Assembly (NCBI RefSeq): GCF_900114055.1
Contig: NZ_FORR01000012.1
Location: 51,704 to 115,703, forward strand
Source: Thermoflavimicrobium dichotomicum
GTDB taxonomy: Bacteria > Bacillota > Bacilli > Thermoactinomycetales > Thermoactinomycetaceae
Direction of reading: 5' to 3'
DNA length: 64,000 nucleotides
Each line of letters begins with the position of its first letter. Position 1 is the stretch's first letter. Made by a program: the position numbers and the translations under genes. Shown one piece after another: positions 9,152 to 16,578 of this stretch. The notes beneath the pieces were generated by a model. It saw nothing but the letters and a program-made list of their open reading frames with translations. It made no database searches and was not told the origin of the DNA.

Positions 9152-9240
9152 GAGAAGCTTATCTGTCAGATGCTGTAAGAATCCTCTTCGGAAAAAGAGA
9201 TGGCGGTTTGAAAGAGATCCAGCATATTCGTCATCATTTT
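9148..9240 (+). pseudogene. vestigial 5' end of an acyl-CoA thiolase gene
   Basis: TTG 9148 overlaps the preceding stop (TTGA) and has GAGGGGG upstream. Its first codons read [20 protein letters not shown], followed by LKEIQ, which matches the N-terminus of FadA-type thiolases (REA.xVDAVRTPFGKR.GGLK). Similarity stops after about 28 codons, just before the ribosome binding site of the SDR gene, and the frame then runs out of phase into that gene to TAG at 9312. The body of the thiolase, including the active-site Cys, is missing. I infer an internal deletion that fused the first codons to the next gene's leader. Confidence 0.7.
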
Positions 9241-9260
9241 CAGGGAAAGGAGTGCAAAGG

Positions 9261-10028
9261 ATGGAAATCCAAAAGAGTGTGGTGGCTGTCACTGGTGGTG
9301 CATCTGGATTAGGTGAGGCGACGGTGCGCCACTTTGCGAGCTTGGGAGCAAGCGTGGCCATCTGGGACATGAATGCGGAAAAAGGTGCAACATTGGCAGA
9401 AGATTTGGGAGGACAAGCCATATTCGTCAAAACTGACGTCACTGATGAAAAAAGTGTGCAACATGCGGTGGACACGGTAGTGAATCGATTCGGCGGGGTA
9501 CATGTGGTGGTCAACTGTGCGGGAATTGCCATCGCCAAAAAAGTGCTTGGAAAAAACGGACTGCATGATCTGGACTCATTTGCAAAAGTGATTCAGGTCA
9601 ATTTGATCGGCACATTCAATGTGATCCGATTGGCTGCGGAAAAAATGATTCAAAACGAACCAAACGCTGACGGAGAACGAGGGGTGATTATCAACACCGC
9701 TTCGGTAGCCGCATTTGAAGGGCAGATCGGGCAAGCGGCTTACAGCGCTTCCAAAGGCGGGATCGTGGGCATGACGTTGCCGCTTGCACGTGAATTGGCC
9801 GCGCACGGCATTCGCGTCATGACGATCGCGCCCGGTTTGTTCGACACGCCGCTGTTTGCCTCACTGCCGGACAAAGCGCGTGAGGCGCTTGGTGCGACGA
9901 TACCGTTCCCTTCAAGGCTAGGCAGGCCGGATGAGTTTGCTCTGCTGGCACAAAGCGTCGTAGAAAATCCCATGTTGAACGGGAACACCATCCGTTTGGA
10001 CGGCGCACTTCGCATGCAGCCGAAGTGA
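9261..10028 (+). CDS. SDR-family 3-hydroxyacyl-CoA dehydrogenase (HSD17B10-like)
   Basis: This is a 255-residue Rossmann short-chain dehydrogenase. The NAD motif is [11 protein letters not shown], the NAG-type motif is NCAGIA, and catalytic Ser, Tyr and Lys lie in [11 protein letters not shown] and [28 protein letters not shown] is characteristic of the type 2 3-hydroxyacyl-CoA dehydrogenase group, which oxidises 3-hydroxyacyl-CoA, including 2-methyl-branched substrates. Start ATG 9261 follows AAAGGAG and CAAAGG; the frame is open upstream but there crosses the thiolase remnant. Together with the CaiB-like enzyme it suggests branched acyl-CoA breakdown. A terminator follows. Confidence 0.87.
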   Translation: MEIQKSVVAVTGGASGLGEATVRHFASLGASVAIWDMNAEKGATLAEDLGGQAIFVKTDVTDEKSVQHAVDTVVNRFGGVHVVVNCAGIAIAKKVLGKNGLHDLDSFAKVIQVNLIGTFNVIRLAAEKMIQNEPNADGERGVIINTASVAAFEGQIGQAAYSASKGGIVGMTLPLARELAAHGIRVMTIAPGLFDTPLFASLPDKAREALGATIPFPSRLGRPDEFALLAQSVVENPMLNGNTIRLDGALRMQPK

Positions 10029-10052
10029 GTGCCACTCGGGAAGCCGTACGCT

Positions 10053-10098
10053 ACAAACAGTCCCACCCTGACTTCTGCAGGGCGGGGCTGTTTGTTGA
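10053..10098 (+). terminator. Rho-independent terminator of the SDR gene
   Basis: ACAAACAGtCCCaCCCT pairs with AGGGcGGGgCTGTTTGT around a 9-base loop, giving a stem of about 17 bp with two mismatches. T-rich sequence follows. Confidence 0.8.
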
Positions 10099-10233
10099 GG
10101 TTACTTTTGATTTGAATATTATCCAGATTTGGTTGGCATAGGAAGGAAGTGGAAACCACATCAAAACAATTGACAGAATCAAATTGTTGGGCTAAGATAC
10201 CCTTTAGTGAAAAAAGAATGGAGGGTTTACCTA

Positions 10234-10275
10234 ATGGCATTTGTCAGACTCCGATTCGAAGCTTTGTGCAACTAA
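10234..10275 (+). CDS. macrolide-sensing leader peptide of erm (RLR-type)
   Basis: A 13-codon ORF encodes MAFVRLRFEALCN, preceded by GGAGGG at 8-base spacing. The Arg-Leu-Arg core is the arrest motif that stalls macrolide-bound ribosomes in the Erm(D)/Erm(K) leader peptides (established: MRLRF.. type), and the residues after it also align (RLRF..L.N). It lies 258 bases upstream of an Erm(D)-like gene, so the position fits. CCGATTCG (10251-10258), coding for the arrest region, is complementary to two downstream sites (10312-10318 and 10441-10448). Stalling on this codon block would therefore change the leader RNA fold. Confidence 0.8.
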   Translation: MAFVRLRFEALCN

Positions 10276-10533
10276 TTTCATAGTGCTCAAAGCCCTACCT
10301 GTGTGTAGAGTGAATCGGGATTGGTCTGCCCATTTTTAGGTAAATTCTACCATTCGCATATTTATGTTAAGGGGGGCATTTTGCCCTTTTTTTGTGTTGT
10401 TTTTGGCATGCTCAGCTAGAAACACCTGTCGTACAAGAACCGAATCGGTGTTTGTGAGCGCATTTTTGTTGTTGATCCATCCTCCGTTTGCTCCACACAG
10501 GTAGGAGAACCTTTTCGGAGCGGAGGATGAAAA
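10276..10533 (+). promoter_or_regulatory. erm attenuator: terminator plus SD-sequestering hairpin
   Basis: The leader holds two control elements. An intrinsic terminator lies at 10369-10393. CATCCTCCG (10478-10486) is perfectly complementary to CGGAGGATG (10521-10529), the erm ribosome binding site, so it can hide the SD. CGAATCGG (10441-10448) and GAATCGG (10312-10318) can each pair with the leader-peptide codons at 10251-10258. I infer drug-dependent switching between these folds, acting at both transcription and translation. Ermk-type transcription attenuation and ErmC-type translation attenuation are established precedents. Confidence 0.7.
10369..10393 (+). terminator. internal intrinsic terminator in the erm leader
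   Basis: AAGGGGGGC and GCCCTTTTTTT with a 5-base loop form a short GC hairpin ending in seven T residues, between the leader peptide and erm. Confidence 0.75.
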
Positions 10534-11367
10534 ATGCATACAAGAAATAAGCGCCTGTGGCGAAATCATAAAGAAGGAAGCAATTTTCCAGGACAGCATC
10601 TGATCTACAGCAAACGCTTGGCTCAGAGCTTGATTGAAATGGCCGGGATTGGATCAAATGATTTGGTTTTGGATATCGGGGCGGGAAAAGGCGCATTGAC
10701 TTTGCCCTTGGCCCAAAAAGCGGGAAGAGTGCTGGCAATCGAGAATGATCCGCAATTTGTGCAGAAACTGCGCGTCAAGTTGGATAAATGGAGCCATGTC
10801 ACAATCATTGAAAGGGATATCTTGCAAGTGAATCTTCCCAGAAAGCCCTTTTGCGTGGTAGCCAGTATCCCTTACTCCATCACTACCCCCATCTTGGGAA
10901 AGCTGATGGATCAACCGGCAACACCACTGAAAAAAGCTTTGCTGGTAATCGAAAAAGGAGCAGCCAAACGTTTTACTGCCAATCCGACCACCAACCCACG
11001 AATTTTGAAATGGCGGATGTTTTTTGACTTGAAGATGGGGAGGACATTGTCTCCTGATCATTTTTCCCCACCTCCCCGTGTGGACTCGGCTGTCTTGTTT
11101 ATTAACAGAAAAGAGAAACCATTCATTCCCGTTCGGGGTCATGCACTGTTTTCGGCGCTGGCCTCACATGGATTGAAGATACCTGAATGGCCTGTTTATG
11201 AAGCGCTAAGAGGCGTGTTTACGCCACCGCAGATTTCTCATCTGTTGAAAGAACTGGGAATTGAAAGAGATTTTCCCATTGGTTGGTTGAGTATCGACCA
11301 ATGGGCAACGATTTTCCATTCCATGATCCGGCACGTCAAACCTTACCGTTGGCCAACACGGAAATAA
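10534..11367 (+). CDS. erm: 23S rRNA (adenine-2058-N6)-methyltransferase, Erm(D)/Erm(34)-like
   Basis: This 277-residue protein has the full Erm layout. FPGQHLIYSKRL near residue 20 resembles NFSGQHLM of Erm(D). The SAM motif I is LDIGAGKGALT, the acidic motif II is IENDP, motif IV is ASIPYSITTPI, and IEKGAAKRF and HFSPPPRVDSA follow. The family dimethylates A2058 and gives macrolide-lincosamide-streptogramin B resistance. KsgA is excluded by the Erm-specific C-terminus and the leader. Motif IV begins with Ser where most members have Asn. Start ATG 10534 has GGAGG 7 bases upstream. The attenuator and RLR leader peptide indicate drug-inducible expression. No mobile element adjoins it, so it looks resident. 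Confidence 0.92.
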   Translation: MHTRNKRLWRNHKEGSNFPGQHLIYSKRLAQSLIEMAGIGSNDLVLDIGAGKGALTLPLAQKAGRVLAIENDPQFVQKLRVKLDKWSHVTIIERDILQVNLPRKPFCVVASIPYSITTPILGKLMDQPATPLKKALLVIEKGAAKRFTANPTTNPRILKWRMFFDLKMGRTLSPDHFSPPPRVDSAVLFINRKEKPFIPVRGHALFSALASHGLKIPEWPVYEALRGVFTPPQISHLLKELGIERDFPIGWLSIDQWATIFHSMIRHVKPYRWPTRK

Positions 11368-11465
11368 TCGGACTTAAAAGTGAAAGCTGTCTCCAAAAAC
11401 CTTAACAAAATTTCTAATCCCCACCTAAATTCACTTTGAGCAGAAAAGAAACAAAAATGATTAAT

Positions 11466-11500
11466 CCGTACCATCTTCAAGGTGGTACGGGTTTTTTTTA
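11466..11500 (+). terminator. Rho-independent terminator of erm
   Basis: A perfect 8-bp stem, CCGTACCA and TGGTACGG with a 9-base loop, is followed by a run of eight T residues. Confidence 0.9.
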
Positions 11501-11987
11501 TGATTCAACTATTTAACAGGTATGGCGTACCGATTGCCAAAAACCAATTCCATAGCCGAACATTCTATTTGAAAGATATTATATATCAGAATAGAGGGAA
11601 CATAGAATCGAAAAAATATAAAAAATTATTTAATTATTATGTATAATAATACAAACTAATAATAAATATATACTAGTTTGCAAAACATACATAAAAATAT
11701 TCAGATAAATTTCAATACATTTAAGTAACCATCTTCCATTAACTTTTCCATGGGAAAAGCCAGGAAATGCATTTTCATGTTTTTTATCTCCATTCCATCA
11801 TAGGTAAAAGGAGTAGCAAGAGGTATTAAACTATTTCTTTAAGATAGAAGTCTAATATCTTTATTTGGCCAAGATCTGGACATAAAATGATAGCCCATTG
11901 GAGTCATGGCTTCTTATCTTTTCCGTTCTATACTCATATAGAAAATGTTGTATCAAATTATACGACCAAAGGAGAGAAATATTGCTT
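11501..11987. other. AT-rich intergenic region ahead of the PepSY gene
   Basis: No gene is seen in about 490 bases. The stretch 11600-11720 is extremely AT rich and full of TATAATAA-like words, so many promoter matches are meaningless. The PepSY promoter is presumably within the last 150 bases. GTTGTATCAAATTATACGAC just before the gene has dyad character, but I cannot call it a Fur box. Confidence 0.4.
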
Positions 11988-13369
11988 ATGGCTAAGCCGA
12001 CTCAAAATCATTCATCTGATCAAAAACACGAGCAAGAGAAAGCAAATCCATTGTATGCCGCGATTTGGCGTTGGCATTTCTATGCAGGGCTGATCTTCGC
12101 TCCGTTTTTGGTCATGTTGGCGGTGACGGGCGGCATCTATCTCTTTAAGCCCCAAATTGAATCCTGGTTGTACAAAGATATGTACCAGGTTCAAGCGGAA
12201 GGAAAGGAATTGGCACCGTCGGAACAGATCGAAAAGATAAAAAAGCGTATCCGGATGCTCAAATATCCCGGTACCAACCTCATGCTGAAGCGAACCGGTC
12301 CTCCGAAGTGGGGATTCGGGCTGGGGATCAGTCCCTAACAGTCTTTGTCAATCCATATAATGGAGCTATCACTGGAGTGTTAAATGACGATCAACGAATC
12401 ATGGACAAAATAGAAAAATTGCACGGGGAATTGATGGCTGGGACACTGGGTGATCGTCTGGTAGAATTGGCAGCCTGTTGGGCCATCATTCTTCTGATCA
12501 CTAGGATATTTCTTTGGTGGCCCAGGGAGCGAAAAGGAGGGGTTTTTGGTACCTTTCTCCCTAGATTGAACGGAGGAAAACGAATCTTTTGGCGGGATCT
12601 TCATGCGGTTCCGGCCTTTTGGCTGTCGTTGGGGATCGCTTTTCTGATACTGACAGGTCTGCCTTGGTCCGGATTTTGGGGAGATCAGTTTCAGAAATTG
12701 GCAACGGATGCCGGCATTGGGTATCCGGCTGCTGTCTGGGGAGGAGAAAAGCCGGAATCGACGATTCCTTCCAAGGATGTGGCCGATGTGCCGTGGGCAG
12801 CCGAACAACGGCCCGTTCCTCAATCGAAGGATGAGAGAGTTTCACCCATTTCCATCGACAAAGTGGTGGCGATTGCTGATGCTCGTCACGTTCATCCCGG
12901 CTACAATGTCTACTACCCGGAGGGTCCAAAAGGGGTCTACACGGTATCTGTCTTTCCTGACAAATCCAAGGATGAGGCCACATTATTCCTGGATCAATAT
13001 AGCGGAAAGGTGCTGGATGATTATCGGTTTGCCGATTATGGTCCTATAGCCAAAATCATCGCAACCGGCATTACCCTTCATAAAGGAACCGAATTTGGTC
13101 TCCCAAACCAAATCGCAGGATTGATCATATGTCTCGGAATCGTGGGTATTTCTATCACTGGACTCGTCATGTGGTGGAAGCGAAAGCCGAGCAATAAATT
13201 AGGGACACCCCCACTCCCAAAAAACTTTAAGCTGGTCAAAGGAGTAGGCGTTCTCGTGATCGCATTGGGCATCCTTTTCCCTTTAGTCGGGCTCTCGCTG
13301 GTGATCGTCTGGCTTCTGGATTGGCTTATCATTAAAAGGATACCAATGGTGAAACAATGGGTTGGATAA
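11988..13369 (+). pseudogene. PepSY-domain membrane protein, frameshifted
   Basis: The first part (ATG 11988 to TAA 12338) has WRWHFYAGLIFAPFLVMLAVTGGIYLF, the first membrane helix and His region of PepSY-TM proteins. The second part continues in the -1 frame from about 12308 with VNPYNGAITG, LHGELMAGTLGD, FLWWPR, WRDLHAVPAFW and further helices to 13369. Together they make one ordinary PepSY-TM protein of about 460 residues, a family often linked to siderophore or metal reduction. The frames overlap in 12300-12338, so one base appears lost (or two gained) near CCGAAGTGGGG. It could be a real mutation or a sequencing error. An in-frame TTG 11982 is an alternative start closer to GGAGAG. A terminator follows. 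Confidence 0.85.
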
Positions 13370-13383
13370 ATACATTAGCTAAA

Positions 13384-13416
13384 AAAAGCGGCTGAATCAT
13401 ATTTCAGTCGCTTTCA
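13384..13416 (+). terminator. Rho-independent terminator of the PepSY gene
   Basis: AAAGCGgCTGAA pairs with TTCAGtCGCTTT around a 5-base loop, and T-rich sequence follows. Confidence 0.75.
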
Positions 13417-13588
13417 TCTTTATGGGGGGTTTTAATTATTCTTCATTTTGTGTAAAATCATAGAACCAGTCATTTTCTGAAGAAGATCCATTTATTTTTT
13501 TGATTGAATCCGATCAATCACTAGGACTTAGACTATGTTTATTAGAAAATGTATATCTTGATTATCGAATATATCGGAGAGTGATTTT

Positions 13589-14137
13589 ATGAAGAAGAAT
13601 GATGTGAGACAAAGCAAATTCCTTAGTAAAGTCTTACGTCATACACCAGAGAAAATTGGTATACGACTGGATAAGAATGGGTGGGTAGGCGTAGAGGAAC
13701 TCTTAGATGCTTGTCGGAAACATGGAGTTTTACTGGATCGCGAAACCTTGGTACGTATCGTTGAAACGAATGATAAACAGCGTTTTGCCTTTAGCGAAGA
13801 CGGTCAAAAAATTCGTGCCAATCAAGGACATTCTGTACCCATCGACTTGAATTTGGAGCCAATAGAGCCGCCCGAGAGACTGTACCACGGGACAGCTGAC
13901 CGCTTTTTTCCATCTATTCGTAAAAAGGGATTGATCAAAGGGAATCGCCATCATGTACATCTATCAAAAAATCCGATTACCGCCCGTCAGGTTGGTAAAA
14001 GACATGGTAATCCAGTGATATTACAGGTTCTAGCCAGGGAAATGTATCAGGATGGGTATACATTTTTCAAATCAGCCAATGGAATCTGGTTAACAGAGTT
14101 TGTTCCGGTCTGCTATTTGAGGGAATATATGCAATAG
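13589..14137 (+). CDS. kptA: RNA 2'-phosphotransferase KptA (Tpt1 family)
   Basis: This 182-residue protein carries the KptA signatures SKFLSKVLRHTPE near the N-terminus, DKNGWV, the catalytic Arg in IRANQGHS, LYHGTA, and the NAD-binding FFKSANGIWLTEFVP near the C-terminus. The family removes an internal RNA 2'-phosphate using NAD+, giving ADP-ribose 1'',2''-cyclic phosphate. In bacteria without tRNA splicing the physiological substrate is uncertain. Start ATG 13589 has GAGAG a few bases upstream. It stands alone, flanked by a terminator on the left and an IS605-type remnant on the right. Length and catalytic residues look intact. Confidence 0.93.
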   Translation: MKKNDVRQSKFLSKVLRHTPEKIGIRLDKNGWVGVEELLDACRKHGVLLDRETLVRIVETNDKQRFAFSEDGQKIRANQGHSVPIDLNLEPIEPPERLYHGTADRFFPSIRKKGLIKGNRHHVHLSKNPITARQVGKRHGNPVILQVLAREMYQDGYTFFKSANGIWLTEFVPVCYLREYMQ

Positions 14138-14252
14138 TTATTCTTGGACAAACATCTGGTTATCCAGAGGATGGTGAGAAGGGGTTGGACCATTGGTTAA
14201 CTGGCTTTGCAGGTTTCTACAGGGATTAACAAAGCAAGAAAAACAGGATGTC

Positions 14253-14640
14253 TTGACCACTCCCCATGCGTAAACGCAGGGGATTCTTGGGTAATCCCGG
14301 CCACTGACAGGAAGTTAACCAAGCTAACCCCGTGGGCCCCACGGTTAAACAGTTTGAGTTGCTACGTCACAGGCTAGACCTACTGCTTGGTTTTCGCTTT
14401 TCAGTCTAGCCAGTCCATACACATAGCATTTTACGTGCAAGGTGATTGGCTTGCACAACCCTATATGCTATCCACTTGTCAAGGAGCAACTAACTGTAGT
14501 TTAACAGTGGGACATTTAGTTGTAAATACTTTTCTGAAAAAATGTCGGACTTGGCACAAAGGCTAATGCCCTCCCTCGTCCGACGCTCGCTCTCATCCCC
14601 ATAGCTGAAGCTAGGGGTTTTCTCGCTCGCTTTTTATAAA
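14253..14640 (-). mobile_element. IS200/IS605 (IS1341-like) derivative lacking tnpB
   Basis: Read on the minus strand, the right part holds an IS605-type left end: a CCCC-TAGCTTCAGCTA-TGGGG hairpin (14590-14620) followed by GATGAGAGCGAGC and a GTCGGAC/GTCCGAC stem. The left part ends with CCCAAGAATCCCC, a small hairpin and GGGGAGTGGTCAA. That is the same kind of right end as in the elements at 31778 and 35869. No tnpA or tnpB frame lies between the ends, only about 180 bases of highly paired sequence. I infer a non-autonomous derivative that kept both ends and the 3' RNA region. Confidence 0.65.
14337..14515 (-). ncRNA. structured RNA-like segment inside the IS605 derivative
   Basis: Nested perfect complements build a multibranch fold. 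GTTAAAC pairs with GTTTAAC and AGTTGCT with AGCAACT, closing the structure. GGCTAGAC pairs with GTCTAGCC in one arm. ATAGCAT/ATGCTAT with an inner GTGCAAG/CTTGCAC forms a second arm, and CCGTGG/CCACGG forms a flanking hairpin. The location next to a TnpB-type right end suggests an omega/reRNA scaffold in the minus orientation. A different structured RNA, such as a group I intron relic of an IStron, is possible. The strand is inferred from the element's orientation. Confidence 0.45.
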
Positions 14641-14737
14641 CGAAGTGAAGAAAAAAACCCGTCCCTTTCTGTTTGAGAATGGCTGTTGGATTGCAGATTA
14701 TAAACGGATTCGCATCGTAGCAGTAAAGGAAATATGA
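14639..14737 (+). pseudogene. C-terminal remnant of an unidentified gene
   Basis: About 30 codons from GTG 14645 read KKKTRPFLFENGCWIADYKR and end in a basic tail at TGA 14735-14737. The text looks like a real protein C-terminus and begins exactly where the IS605-type left end stops. I infer that the element removed or displaced its 5' part. No family was recognised. Confidence 0.4.
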
Positions 14738-14753
14738 CACTGGAGGACAAACA

Positions 14754-14810
14754 GCTAAAAAATCCCGACAATCAACGGATTAGAGTTGCCTGTCGGGATT
14801 TTTTAGCATA
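14754..14810. terminator. strong bidirectional terminator
   Basis: A perfect 17-bp stem, GCTAAAAAATCCCGACA with its exact complement at 14791-14807 and a 20-base loop, has A and T runs on both sides. It serves convergent transcription toward fadH and the remnant. Confidence 0.85.
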
Positions 14811-14868
14811 AACAGGATTTTGTTTTTCATTGCATAAACATGGGCACAGGGGATGTTATTCGCTCGCT

Positions 14869-15639
14869 CTATAAAAAGGATCTTCGATTTAACCATTGCC
14901 CTCCGTCTATGACGACACATTCTCCGTTCATATAATTCGATTCATCTGATAGAAGAAAATGAGCTAGACGTGCAACTTCTTCCGGTTTTCCCAATCGTTT
15001 GGCTGGAATACTCTGTATGGTTTTTTGATATTGTTCTTCAGTAGGCCACAGACGATCGGCTCCTCCCGTATTTTGAATAGGCCCTGGTGCAATGGCATTG
15101 ACCCGAATACCATACTTGGCCCCCCATTCGACTGCAAGTGTTCGAGTCATCGCCAATACTCCTGCTTTGGCACAAGCGGAATGAATGACCCCCGGTCCTG
15201 CTGTCCATGCATAAGTGGCAACGATGTTCAGAATATGGCCAGGATGTTTATTGGCAATCCAATGCTTGCCGACTGTTTGCGAACAATACCAGGTACCATG
15301 AAGAACAATATTAATGACGGCGTGCCAGCCATTGATCGAAAGATTTTCTGCTGGGCAAATAAAGTTGCCGGCAGCATTATTGACAAGAAAGTCAATTTGT
15401 CCGAAAGTGTCGATCGTTTTTTCAACCATGTTTTGTACTTGATCGGGATCACGAACATCCATGGGGTAGATCAGAACCTGATCTTTATATTGTTCGATTT
15501 CGGCTTTGGCTTTTTCCAATTTATCTTTTTTTCTTCCAGTAATCACAACCGATAATCCTTCTTCAGCCAGTTTCCTGGCGATCGCCTTTCCGATTCCACT
15601 ACTTCCTCCTGTTATAATGGCCACTTTATTTTGCAACAT
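14869..15639 (-). CDS. fadH: 2,4-dienoyl-CoA reductase (SDR family)
   Basis: This 256-residue SDR has TGGSSGIGKA (NADPH binding) and NNAAGNFICPAENLS, the phrase typical of dienoyl-CoA reductases. IHSACAKAGVLAMTRTLAVEWG has the catalytic Ser and Lys region but Cys where most SDRs have Tyr, as expected for this subfamily. It matches B. subtilis FadH/YkuF in length. The enzyme reduces 2,4-dienoyl-CoA with NADPH, allowing oxidation of unsaturated fatty acids. The start ATG has AAGGAGGGG upstream. It diverges from an enoyl-CoA hydratase operon, and a -24/-12 element on its own strand (15681-15696) suggests sigma-54 control. A strong terminator follows. Confidence 0.93.
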   Translation of the reverse strand: MLQNKVAIITGGSSGIGKAIARKLAEEGLSVVITGRKKDKLEKAKAEIEQYKDQVLIYPMDVRDPDQVQNMVEKTIDTFGQIDFLVNNAAGNFICPAENLSINGWHAVINIVLHGTWYCSQTVGKHWIANKHPGHILNIVATYAWTAGPGVIHSACAKAGVLAMTRTLAVEWGAKYGIRVNAIAPGPIQNTGGADRLWPTEEQYQKTIQSIPAKRLGKPEEVARLAHFLLSDESNYMNGECVVIDGGQWLNRRSFL

Positions 15640-15680
15640 AACCCCTCCTTAGTAAAATCCATATCCCTACCCATTAACTA

Positions 15681-15696
15681 TGCAAAAAACATGCCG
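15681..15696 (-). promoter_or_regulatory. sigma-54 (-24/-12) promoter of fadH
   Basis: On the minus strand CGGCAT-N7-TTGCA has the GG and GC dinucleotides 12 bases apart, as sigma-54 requires. The -24 box departs from TGGCAC at two positions. It ends 41 bases before the fadH start and is separated from the divergent -24/-12 element by only 8 bases. Confidence 0.6.
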
Positions 15697-15704
15697 ATAT
15701 TTTC

Positions 15705-15720
15705 TGGCATTATTCTTGCA
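15705..15720 (+). promoter_or_regulatory. sigma-54 (-24/-12) promoter of the enoyl-CoA hydratase operon
   Basis: TGGCAT-N5-TTGCA differs from the TGGCAC-N5-TTGCA consensus at one base and has exact GG-GC spacing. It lies 47 bases before the coding start. Confidence 0.78.
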
Positions 15721-15767
15721 TATAAGGCTCATAGAGAAGAATGCATCCATAAGGAGGAGTGGGTCAG

Positions 15768-16544
15768 ATGACATTTCAAAACATTGTCATTTCCAAAGAG
15801 TCGCAGCTCGGAGTTATTAAAATCAATCGCCCGGAAGTGAGAAATGCGTTAGACAGCGAAACATTGAAAGAGATGGAGAAGGCACTGGAATTGTTTGAGA
15901 AAGATGAAGAAGTAGGAGTCATCGTCTTTACGGGTGCAGGTGAGAAGTCGTTTGCAGCTGGTGCAGATATTCGGCAATTGCAAAAGAAAAATGCCTTGGA
16001 TGCTTTGCTTCCAGGTATGTCCGGGGTTTATCAGCGGATTGAAAACGCAAGCAAAGTGACGATTGCGGCAATTAACGGCTTTGCTTTGGGTGGAGGATGC
16101 GAACTCGCATTGGCATGTGATATTCGCATCGCGGCAAGGCATGCCAAAATCGGATTGCCTGAGCTGAACTTAGCCATTATTCCTAGTGCGGGTGGAACAC
16201 AACGGCTCACTCGTCTGATAGGGAAGGGACGAGCGTTAGAGATGATTTTAACCGGGGAAATGATTACAGCAGAAAAGGCAGAGCAAATCGGATTGGTTTC
16301 CCAAGTGGTTCCCATCGAAGAATTATGGACTGCTGTCAAAGAGAAAGCAGCGAAAATTTTGTCAAAAGGCCCATTGGCTGTCCGATTGGCTAAAATCGCT
16401 GTCAACCAGGGAGCTGATTTGGATATCCATACAGCATTAACTTTGGAAAAGCTGGCTCAAGGCATTTTATTCAACTCAGAAGATAAAAAAGAGGGATGTC
16501 AGGCGTTTTTAGAAAAGCGAGCTGCACAGTTTAAAGGAAGATGA
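15768..16544 (+). CDS. enoyl-CoA hydratase/isomerase (crotonase family)
   Basis: This 258-residue crotonase has the oxyanion motif AAGADIRQL, ALGGGCELALACD with the first catalytic Glu, and GLPELNLAIIPSAGGTQRL with the second. The enzyme hydrates trans-2-enoyl-CoA to 3-hydroxyacyl-CoA. Start ATG 15768 was preferred to GTG 15759 because AAGGAGGA ends directly before the GTG and sits 9 bases from the ATG. It is the first gene of a two-gene unit with the 3-hydroxyacyl-CoA dehydrogenase 34 bases downstream, and it is driven by a sigma-54 promoter. Substrate length is not evident. Confidence 0.92.
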   Translation: MTFQNIVISKESQLGVIKINRPEVRNALDSETLKEMEKALELFEKDEEVGVIVFTGAGEKSFAAGADIRQLQKKNALDALLPGMSGVYQRIENASKVTIAAINGFALGGGCELALACDIRIAARHAKIGLPELNLAIIPSAGGTQRLTRLIGKGRALEMILTGEMITAEKAEQIGLVSQVVPIEELWTAVKEKAAKILSKGPLAVRLAKIAVNQGADLDIHTALTLEKLAQGILFNSEDKKEGCQAFLEKRAAQFKGR

Positions 16545-16578
16545 TTCATAAATAACCGAAAGGAAAGAGGGGATCGCA

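Noticed and set aside
9108..9260. Longer N-terminus for the SDR dehydrogenase (ATG/GTG near 9108)
   Set aside because: It runs through the CoA-transferase end and the thiolase remnant in another frame. ATG 9261 has its own ribosome binding site and matches the SDR N-terminus.
14516..14740. 74-codon minus-strand ORF (PTAILKQKGTGFF..)
   Set aside because: It is produced by translating the IS605-like left-end hairpin region; there is no ribosome binding site or protein-like conservation.
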